Shown here one piece after another: positions 1-6,010 of a DNA stretch of 8,829 nucleotides. The DNA is from GWB1-39-12 sp964435575. Its GTDB lineage: Bacteria > Patescibacteriota > Microgenomatia > UBA8517. The translations under genes and the position numbers were made by a program. A model generated the notes under the pieces. The model saw only the letters and a list, made by a program, of their open reading frames with translations, did not search any database and had not been told where the DNA came from. Where the stretch lies: the NCBI GenBank assembly GCA_964435575.1, contig CAYSZS010000034.1, positions 1 through 8,829 on the forward strand, written 5' to 3'. Position 1 is the stretch's first letter. Each line of letters opens with the position of its first letter.

Positions 1-863
1 GCAAATTGCTCAAAATCAAAAAATGAAACCGTTTTTTTAAATGTTTTTTCAAAAGCCAGGAAAGGTTTATTGTAAATAAATTTCCTTACGTAATTAGGAA
101 GAATAAACTGCCTGTTTGAAGCGAGAAAGTCGATCTTTTGTCTATCATTAATTTCATCGGCTAACTTTTTAGGGGTAATTTGATTGATAAAAGTATTTTC
201 CAAAGTAAAAATTCTAATATGGTTAAAGTTTTTAATGATGTAGACACCGAGAATTGCGAACAATATTAAAGTAAAAAAGAGAACGTACTGTCGAAAAGTT
301 TTCCTAAAGAATAAAAATATAAAAATTGGAAAAATAAATGATACGATCAATCCCGGCCAAGAGCTGAAAGCAAAAAGCAGCATACTTATTTCAAGAAGGA
401 TCCAGTGTTTTTTATTATCAGAGTCTTCAGTAATTTTTATTAGTATAATTATTGCCAAGCAAAAGAAAATAAGTGAGAGAGTTTCGGGTAAATGAAAAAG
501 AATTAAGGATTGTAGCCAGGGTGATATTACAATAATTAACGCAAGGTAGATAAAAATTAGTTTTTCTTTCAGAATTTTACCCGCCATTTTTTGCATTAAT
601 AACCACATAGTTAATAAGAGAAATAAACCTGCCAAAAGTTGAGGAATTCTCGCCTGATAAATTGTATTATTAGACAACGAGAAGGGGATGAGATAAAACG
701 TTGGTACTGGGAAAAGTGAATTTCCATTAGTGTTTATGGTTTTTGCTGAAAGATATCTTTCAGCTTCGTCTATCGAAAGAGGGATCTGGTTTTTTGATAT
801 TAATAAAAACTGGAATAATGTAAATGAGGAGAAGACTATCAAGATAAGCTTTGATTTTTTCAT
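1..863 (-). CDS. Divergent PMT/ArnT-like GT-C membrane protein, N-terminal part (runs off left edge)
   Basis: I read this open frame by hand on the minus strand: 287 codons from an ATG at 863-861 with no stop before the window edge, so the C-terminus is missing. The product is strongly hydrophobic. TM1 covers about residues 5-22, and an acidic pair D32-E33 follows in the context IPLSIDEAERYLSAK, matching the PPSLxxDExxxGYNAYSIL region of the plus-strand paralogues. R72-I73-P74 matches their RLP motif, and ISPW (113-116) ends a membrane segment. Near the window edge, FIYNKP matches LIYNRP of the 3832 gene. It lacks the SRG-x-F/W-E-x-N motif; the sequence after ISPW is LQSLILFHLPE. Likely role by family: polyprenyl-phosphate-sugar-dependent transfer at the outer membrane face, but its distance from the others makes donor and acceptor unknown. 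The start is supported by TAGGAAAAG just upstream. It is divergent from the operon at 886. Confidence 0.85.
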   Translation of the reverse strand, partial: MKKSKLILIVFSSFTLFQFLLISKNQIPLSIDEAERYLSAKTINTNGNSLFPVPTFYLIPFSLSNNTIYQARIPQLLAGLFLLLTMWLLMQKMAGKILKEKLIFIYLALIIVISPWLQSLILFHLPETLSLIFFCLAIIILIKITEDSDNKKHWILLEISMLLFAFSSWPGLIVSFIFPIFIFLFFRKTFRQYVLFFTLILFAILGVYIIKNFNHIRIFTLENTFINQITPKKLADEINDRQKIDFLASNRQFILPNYVRKFIYNKPFLAFEKTFKKTVSFFDFEQF

Positions 864-885
864 CTTTTCCTAAATTATACAGGCT
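864..885. promoter_or_regulatory. 22-bp divergent start-to-start spacer
   Basis: Only 22 bp separate the two divergent start codons. The segment 869-883 (CCTAAATTATACAGG) is an imperfect dyad with five of seven pairs matching, giving each strand an AGG close to its ATG. On the minus strand AGG is followed by AAAAG and then ATG, a plausible ribosome site. On the plus strand AGG lies only two bases before the 886 ATG, too close for normal use. Promoter elements for both genes must therefore lie partly inside the opposing coding sequences, or the transcripts have almost no leader. Confidence 0.45.
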
Positions 886-902
886 ATGAGTAAAAGGTTA
901 AA
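874..902 (-). promoter_or_regulatory. Candidate minus-strand promoter
   Basis: The minus strand reads a perfect TATAAT at 879-874. Seventeen bases upstream, inside the 886 gene, is TTTAAC at 902-897, which matches the -35 consensus at only three of six positions. The predicted transcript would begin about four bases before the ATG at 863, so it would be nearly leaderless. In AT-rich DNA a TATAAT can occur by chance, so this is a candidate only. No comparably good -10 box is visible for the divergent 886 gene. Confidence 0.3.
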
Positions 903-2184
903 AATTATTTTTATAATTGCATTTGTTTTTAGGTTGGTTCTGGCGCCGTTGATTCAACACCCAGACGTTATTGATAACCTAAATTGGGGCAGAAACCTGC
1001 GGGTTGACGGGTTAAGGGGTTTTTACCAAAGAGATATTCCTGATGCGGGACCTCCAAACTATCCCCCTTTGTATTATTACATTAATCTTACTAATCAACT
1101 TTTTTATGAGAATGTTAAGGAAGTTTTATGGAAAATTAATTTAAACGTACCCGCTTTCCCTTCAAATTTATATCTCTGGTTTGAATCAAAATCAGGAAAT
1201 ATATTTTTTAATAAGTTACCTGCGATATTTGCCGATGTCGGTATTTCATTTTTGATATATAGAATTGTTAAGGAATTTAAAGACCAAAAGAGGGGAGAGA
1301 TGTCGGCGGCGCTTTTTTTGTTTCTGCCTCCTTCTTGGTATTTGTCAGCCGTTTGGGGTCAGACAGACAGTTTGTACATCTTTTTTATTCTCGCGAGCTT
1401 TTTAGCTCTTGTAAAAAAGAAATGGACCGAACTTGGGATTTTATATTTGTTGTCTTTTCTAATTAAACCGACTGCGGTGATCGTATTGCCACTTTTTATT
1501 TTTATTTATTTCAAAAACTTTAGTTTTAGAAACTTTGTTTACACCTCATTATTATCGCTTTTTTTACTCACTATGCTTGCCATTCCCTTTTTGGATGAAG
1601 TTAATATCAGGAACATTTTAGACCTTTATAAAAATAATATAAGAGAAGTTACCGGCTATCTGACTGCCAACTCTTTTAATTTGTGGAGTTTGGTGTATGG
1701 TCTTTCTCCAATTTCAGACTCCACTAAAATTTTGGGAATTCCCGCATTTCGCTTGGGGGAAATCCTGTATCTTATTCTTACTTCCTTTGTCATTTTCAAA
1801 GTTAAGGTAAAGGACCACAAGTCTATTCTTTACTCTTTTTTAATCCTATCATTAGGGGCATTTCTTATTCTTACCAAAATGCATGAGAGATATTATTTTT
1901 TAACCTTTATTTTTTTAGCACTTCTTTCCGGAGTAGACAAGAAATTAAGGAAAATTTATTATCTTTGTTCACTTCTTTTTTTCATAAATCTTTATCATTT
2001 TTGGTGGATGCCAAAGTTTGCATTCCTGATTGATATACTTTCGCAAAATCTTGTGGAAAAGTTACTGGCAATCCTTAATATCTTGTTATTCTTTAGCCTT
2101 TTAAAGTATTACGTCGGTATTCCCAAGGCTATTAACCGGGAAAACTTGTATAATAAGTTTAAATGGATAAGAAACTCTTTATAA
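886..2184 (+). CDS. Gpi18/COG5542-like GT-C membrane mannosyltransferase-family protein
   Basis: This is a 432-residue polytopic membrane protein. TM1 covers about residues 6-23 and is followed by a loop with acidic residues D27 and D30, where GT-C enzymes usually carry their catalytic or metal-binding acid. Further motifs are NYPPLYYY (58-65), KLPAIFADVG (110-119), WGQTDSLY (157-164), NSFNLW (262-267) and MHERY (332-336). This order and wording match bacterial proteins related to Gpi18 (COG5542) rather than the PMT_2 paralogues downstream. By family it should transfer a hexose, often mannose, from a polyprenyl-phosphate donor to a lipid or surface glycan; the specific substrate is inferred only. 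The C-terminal stretch after the last membrane segment is short and basic. It is the first gene of the plus-strand train and overlaps the next by 22 nt. No proper Shine-Dalgarno site is visible; CAGG sits two bases before ATG. Confidence 0.85.
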   Translation: MSKRLKIIFIIAFVFRLVLAPLIQHPDVIDNLNWGRNLRVDGLRGFYQRDIPDAGPPNYPPLYYYINLTNQLFYENVKEVLWKINLNVPAFPSNLYLWFESKSGNIFFNKLPAIFADVGISFLIYRIVKEFKDQKRGEMSAALFLFLPPSWYLSAVWGQTDSLYIFFILASFLALVKKKWTELGILYLLSFLIKPTAVIVLPLFIFIYFKNFSFRNFVYTSLLSLFLLTMLAIPFLDEVNIRNILDLYKNNIREVTGYLTANSFNLWSLVYGLSPISDSTKILGIPAFRLGEILYLILTSFVIFKVKVKDHKSILYSFLILSLGAFLILTKMHERYYFLTFIFLALLSGVDKKLRKIYYLCSLLFFINLYHFWWMPKFAFLIDILSQNLVEKLLAILNILLFFSLLKYYVGIPKAINRENLYNKFKWIRNSL

Positions 2185-3854
2185 TTGTCGTTTTGGCTTT
2201 TTTTCTTCGCTTCTACCTACTTTCAGTAATACCGGTTGGATTTAATCCCGATGAAGCATCTTTTGGGTATGACGCGTATTCAATCTTAAAAACCGGCAAA
2301 GATCAATGGGGGTATTCTTGGCCTTTAGTACTGGAGTCGTTTGGAGATTTCAAATCACCTTTATATACGTATCTGGCAATGCCTTCCGTAGCTATGTTTG
2401 ATCTGAGTAAATTCAGCGTCCGTCTTCCAAATGCCTTACTTGGGACGGCAGCGGTTTATATAACCTATCTTTTGGTTACTGTGCTGCAAAAGGATATTAA
2501 AAACCGATCACCGATCACAGATAATAGATCACTTGCAAGCATAGCTGCGCTACTTCTTGCGATCTCCCCCTGGCATATCATGATGAGTAGGGGTGCATTT
2601 GAAGCAAATCTAACAACATTTTTATTGCCTTTGGGAATTTACTTATTTTTGAAGGGTTTACTGAAACCAAAATTTTTTATAGGCGCCTCTATTATCTTCG
2701 GTTTAAATATTTTTACTTATCATGCAGCTAAACTGGTGACCCCCGTTGTCTTGGTATCACTTATAATAGTCTTTCTTAAAGATTTGAAAAAGTTTAAAAG
2801 GAAGGAAATCGTATTCCCGGTCATAATTTTATCACTTTTTCTAACAGTATTTGCCTACACTTTATTTCAGGGATCTTCTACAAGGGCACTTGACGTTATT
2901 ATTTTTAAGAGTTCGTTGGGTGCGTCCGCCAGTGAGAGGTTAAATGATACCTTGAGTGGCATGCCAGATTTTCTGGCGAGGTTACTACACAATAAATTTC
3001 AGGTTAGCGTTCTAAGGTTGGCAAATAACTACCTTCAGTATTTTTCCCCGCTATTTTTATTTTCTCAAGGTCCTGCCGAAGGAACTTACGGAATGATTCC
3101 GGGTAGAGGAGTACTTTATTGGTTTGAATTACCATTTCTTATCGGTGCTTTGGCCTTTATTTTGGAAAGAAGATTGAACCGCTATTTTTTACCATTTTTG
3201 GTGTGGTTATTGGTTGCACCTATTCCTGCCGCACTTTCAACTGGTCCAGGATACGCTGCCAATAGGGGGGTAGTAATTCTACCCGTATTACAAATATTTT
3301 TAGCTGTAGGTTTTGTAAAGTGTCTCTCTTTTTTAAACAATGGTTTTTTAAAAAGCTACAAAAGACTTATTTCAATCCCATTTTTATTTTTTTCAGCATA
3401 TTTATTTGTAATGTTTTTGGACGATTACTTTATTCAGTCTCCTTATAAAACAGCAAAGGCCAGAAATTATGGAAATCTGGAAGTGGCATATTGGTTAAAT
3501 GAAAATGCTGCGGATAAGGATGAAATTGTAGTGAGTACGAAGTTATCTGAACCACACATCTATATTGCCTTTGCCAAAAAATGGGACCCAAAGTCGTATC
3601 AGGAAGCAACAAGCGCTTGGAGATATCAGGAATTGGGATTGGGCTGGCTTGATCAAATGCCGGAATATAAATTGGGAAATTATATTTTTAGGCCAATAAA
3701 TTGGGTTTCCGAGGATAAAGACAGATTTCTTGTAGGTAAACCAGAAGAGTTTCCTGAGAACTTAAGCCAAAAAATAATAGTAAGTTACCCCAATAATGAT
3801 CCAGCAATTTATGTAGTTACACCACAAAAGCATGAATATGCGAAGACTTATTAA
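2163..3854 (+). CDS. PMT_2/ArnT-like GT-C glycosyltransferase (paralogue 1)
   Basis: This 563-residue protein has about a dozen hydrophobic segments and a soluble C-terminal tail. TM1 covers about residues 5-23, then come the acidic pair D30-E31 in the first outer loop, GDFKSPLY (61-68), RLP (87-89), SPWH (135-138) and SRGAFEAN (142-149). The layout matches the PMT/ArnT family (GT39/GT83-like), which uses polyprenyl-phosphate-linked sugars on the outer membrane face. The DE pair is the expected catalytic acid site. The C-terminal domain carries EPHIY (463-467) and KWDPKSYQ (473-480), shared with the genes at 3832 and 6003. Residues 115-124 are encoded by a heptamer repeat. The ATG overlaps the preceding gene by 22 nt and has no Shine-Dalgarno site. 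TATAAT at 2149-2154 ends eight bases before it, so an internal leaderless start is possible but may be chance. Confidence 0.9.
   Translation: MDKKLFIIVVLAFFLRFYLLSVIPVGFNPDEASFGYDAYSILKTGKDQWGYSWPLVLESFGDFKSPLYTYLAMPSVAMFDLSKFSVRLPNALLGTAAVYITYLLVTVLQKDIKNRSPITDNRSLASIAALLLAISPWHIMMSRGAFEANLTTFLLPLGIYLFLKGLLKPKFFIGASIIFGLNIFTYHAAKLVTPVVLVSLIIVFLKDLKKFKRKEIVFPVIILSLFLTVFAYTLFQGSSTRALDVIIFKSSLGASASERLNDTLSGMPDFLARLLHNKFQVSVLRLANNYLQYFSPLFLFSQGPAEGTYGMIPGRGVLYWFELPFLIGALAFILERRLNRYFLPFLVWLLVAPIPAALSTGPGYAANRGVVILPVLQIFLAVGFVKCLSFLNNGFLKSYKRLISIPFLFFSAYLFVMFLDDYFIQSPYKTAKARNYGNLEVAYWLNENAADKDEIVVSTKLSEPHIYIAFAKKWDPKSYQEATSAWRYQELGLGWLDQMPEYKLGNYIFRPINWVSEDKDRFLVGKPEEFPENLSQKIIVSYPNNDPAIYVVTPQKHEYAKTY
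2505..2532 (+). repeat. Degenerate heptamer array, RGATCAC family (4 units)
   Basis: There are four consecutive 7-bp units: CGATCAC twice, AGATAAT, then AGATCAC. The array lies in frame in the paralogue-1 gene and encodes RSPITDNRS just before the membrane segment ending in SPWH. The gene at 6003 carries four units of the same family at the equivalent point, in the same codon phase. In this orientation the repeat has no stop codon in any phase, whereas the reverse complement would carry TGA. Confidence 0.75.
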
Positions 3855-5583
3855 CTTTCTCAATAAAAATTACATCCTTGTAATAATCGTTCTTTTTGCG
3901 GCAGGTTTAAGGTTTGTGAAAATAGCCCAAATTCCGCCGTCTCTTAATTGGGATGAGGTAAGTCATGGCTATAACGCATATTCGATTTTGAAAAGCGGAC
4001 GCGATGAATGGGATAAGAGTTTTCCGATCATTTTTAAAGCTTACGGGGATTATAAGCTTCCCGTATATATTTACATAACCGTAATTTCAGAATTTCTCTT
4101 CGGACTAAATGCCTTTGCGGTTCGTCTTCCCTCCGTACTTGCTGGAATCGGTACGGTTATTTTTACTTATTTATTTGTGAAAGAATTATTTGTATATCGC
4201 GGAAATACGTTGACCAATACGCAGAATGACGCTGAAAGGGTAGCGCTTCTCTCTTCTCTATTGGCGGTAGTTGAACCCTGGAGCCTTTTTTTATCACGGG
4301 GCGCATTTGAAGCGAATATAGCCTTATTTTTCATTGTTGCCGGTGTATATTTTTTCTTTAGGAGTTTTCGTTCTTCCAACTTCCTACTTCTAACATCTTT
4401 CTTATTTGGTCTATCCGTTTGGACGTATAACTCTGCCCGCATTTTTGTTCCGCTTCTAATTGTGACACTTGTTTTATTATTTAAAAAGGAGCTTTTAGGT
4501 GTTTTCAAAGAGAATCGACAACTTACATCTTATATCTTACTTCTTACATCTTTGTTTTTTCTTACTATGTTTTATCAGTTATTAAATCCTATCGGACAAG
4601 CACGTTATGGTAGGGTCGCAATAATCGATGACGGTGCAATTGCTCAGATAATCGAGGCAAGGCAGAATTCTTCTTTTGGTCCCTTACTCACGCGTTTGAT
4701 CTACAACAGGCCGACATATTTTACTCAAAGATTTATTGAAAATTGGGGATCGCATTTTACCTGCAGTTTTTTATTTTTCAGAGGAGGGAGCCATTACCAG
4801 TTCAGTGTTCCCGGTCATGGGCTTTTGTATCTTGTAAACCTTCCATTTTTCTTTTCGGGGCTTTTAATTTTGCTCAAAAGAGTGCTTAAAAGGGATAAAG
4901 CCTCATTTTTTTTATTATCTTGGCTAATCTTGGCGCCAGTTCCGTCATCTTTGACTCGCGAAGCACCACATGTTCTGCGTTCAATAGTAATGCTTCCCAT
5001 ACCGATGGTTTTGTCAGCAGTGGGCCTTGTTGCGGTTGTTAATTGGTTGAATAAAATCAGAATTTTTAAGAACAAATATAAAATATTATATTTAATATAT
5101 TTTGTTTTTTTGGCGGGTTTCGTTGAAAACTATTTAAATATCTACTTCAATGATTATAAGAGAATCTTTTCCTGGAGTTGGCAGTATGGATATAGGCAGG
5201 TAGTAGATTATATAAAACTGGATTATGATAAATACGACAAAATAATAGTTACTAAGAAGTATGGTGAACCGCACGAGTTTTTTCTTTTCTTTTGGCCGTG
5301 GGATCCTGGAAAATATAGAAATGACCCCAATTTAATACGCTTCAATCAATCAAACTGGTTTTGGGTTGATAGATTTGACAAATTTTATTTTGTTAACGAC
5401 TGGAATGTTCCGAAAGAGGAATGGCAGAGTTTTAAGTTAGAGAGTGGAACGAGCTTCAACTGCATAGGACAGAAATGCTTACTTATTACAAGTCCCGAAA
5501 ACTCTCCAAAAACTTGGTCAAAGTTAAAAACGGTATATTTTTTAGATGGAAAGGTTGCTTTTGATTTATATGAAAATAGATAA
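3832..5583 (+). CDS. PMT_2/ArnT-like GT-C glycosyltransferase (paralogue 2)
   Basis: This 583-residue membrane protein belongs to the same family as its neighbours. TM1 covers about residues 14-31, the DE pair is D41-E42 (PPSLNWDE), and GDYKLPVY and VRLPS follow. EPW (148-150) replaces the usual SPW and SRGAFEAN covers 155-162. A later loop reads SVPGHG, as in the 6003 gene (SVPNHG). The C-terminal soluble part has EPHEFF (479-484) and WDPGKY from residue 490. Expected activity: glycosyl transfer from a lipid-linked donor at the outer membrane face; the acceptor is unknown. Two in-frame ATGs (3832 and 3838) fall in the 23-nt overlap with the preceding gene. Neither has a clear ribosome site, so initiation may depend on translational coupling. 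Heptamer-type repeats underlie about residues 180-191 and 230-241. The SPW to EPW change is the main departure in the conserved core. Confidence 0.9.
   Translation: MNMRRLINFLNKNYILVIIVLFAAGLRFVKIAQIPPSLNWDEVSHGYNAYSILKSGRDEWDKSFPIIFKAYGDYKLPVYIYITVISEFLFGLNAFAVRLPSVLAGIGTVIFTYLFVKELFVYRGNTLTNTQNDAERVALLSSLLAVVEPWSLFLSRGAFEANIALFFIVAGVYFFFRSFRSSNFLLLTSFLFGLSVWTYNSARIFVPLLIVTLVLLFKKELLGVFKENRQLTSYILLLTSLFFLTMFYQLLNPIGQARYGRVAIIDDGAIAQIIEARQNSSFGPLLTRLIYNRPTYFTQRFIENWGSHFTCSFLFFRGGSHYQFSVPGHGLLYLVNLPFFFSGLLILLKRVLKRDKASFFLLSWLILAPVPSSLTREAPHVLRSIVMLPIPMVLSAVGLVAVVNWLNKIRIFKNKYKILYLIYFVFLAGFVENYLNIYFNDYKRIFSWSWQYGYRQVVDYIKLDYDKYDKIIVTKKYGEPHEFFLFFWPWDPGKYRNDPNLIRFNQSNWFWVDRFDKFYFVNDWNVPKEEWQSFKLESGTSFNCIGQKCLLITSPENSPKTWSKLKTVYFLDGKVAFDLYENR
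4371..4405 (+). repeat. Degenerate heptamer array, AACTTCC/TACTTCT family
   Basis: Five 7-bp units read TTCTTCC, AACTTCC, TACTTCT, AACATCT and TTCTTAT. They encode SSNFLLLTSFL at the start of a membrane segment in the 3832 gene. The 13-base string CTTCCTACTTCTA is shared exactly with the array at 6531-6558 in the 6003 gene, at the equivalent place in the protein. Hydrophobic residues that happen to use CTT/TTC/CTA codons could partly mimic this pattern. Confidence 0.5.
4521..4555 (+). repeat. Degenerate heptamer array, TCTTACA family
   Basis: The units read ACTTACA, TCTTATA, TCTTACT and TCTTACA, then a decayed TCTTTGT, with period 7 throughout. They encode LTSYILLLTSLF at the loop-to-membrane boundary of the 3832 gene. 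Unlike the other arrays, I see no counterpart at this point in the other paralogues. The orientation used is free of stops, while its reverse complement would contain TAA. Confidence 0.6.
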
Positions 5584-6010
5584 AAAAAGACCCAAAATAG
5601 TCGGTGTGGTCGCCCTGATTATTCAAAAAAACAAAATATTATGTGTAAAGAGGTTGGGGTTAGAGGGAAAGGGTTCTTTAAGTTTACCGGGAGGAAGACT
5701 TGAGGAGGGAGAAGACTTAAAGGAGGGTTTGTTAAGGGAGATAAAAGAAGAAACTGGTTATTCTATAACTTTACTTGCTGGTAGGCCTTGTTTTTCTGGC
5801 AAAATTAGTTATGAAGGTAAACCTGCGATTTTTTATATTTACGAGGCTGATATTTCAGGAGGCGTGGAAAAAATACAGAAAGAAGAGGTTGAGAAATTAA
5901 TTTGGGTAAGCGGAAAGGATTATATTGGGAGCCTAAGGGAAAACAAGTTTCTTGTAGGGGTAATAAACGATCTAGAAAAACTAATGATCGACAAAGGGCT
6001 ATATGAATAA
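5570..6010 (+). CDS. Nudix (MutT-like) hydrolase
   Basis: This is a soluble protein of 146 residues (154 from the upstream ATG at 5546). It carries a complete Nudix box, G-x5-E-x7-R-E-I-x-E-E-x-G-Y, in GGRLEEGEDLKEGL followed by LREIKEETGY. The paired E residues of REIKEE are the expected Mg2+ ligands. A leading strand VVALIIQ and the segment CVKRLGLEGKGSLSLPGG fit the normal Nudix fold and length. Such enzymes cleave nucleoside diphosphates linked to another group, such as oxidised dNTPs, nucleotide sugars or ADP-ribose; the substrate cannot be told here. I prefer 5570 because MKIDKKRPKIVGVV is a typical short lead-in. Starting at 5546 would add MERLLLIY, and that site follows TATATT at 5534-5539. 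It overlaps the upstream gene by 14 nt (or 38) and the downstream gene by 8 nt. Confidence 0.92.
   Translation: MKIDKKRPKIVGVVALIIQKNKILCVKRLGLEGKGSLSLPGGRLEEGEDLKEGLLREIKEETGYSITLLAGRPCFSGKISYEGKPAIFYIYEADISGGVEKIQKEEVEKLIWVSGKDYIGSLRENKFLVGVINDLEKLMIDKGLYE

Noticed and set aside
851..881. Plus-strand promoter for the 886 gene: TTGATT at 851-856 with TATACA at 876-881
   Set aside because: The 19-bp spacing and a four-of-six -10 match would place the transcription start at or beyond the ATG, so I do not call it.
2505..2532. CRISPR-like repeat array
   Set aside because: Units are 7 bp, contiguous and translated; there are no spacers and no cas genes in the window.
4167..4508. 113-codon open frame on the minus strand
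   Set aside because: It is antisense to the conserved core of the 3832 gene, is rich in Lys, Thr and Arg with no recognisable domain, and is explained by the codon bias of the real gene.
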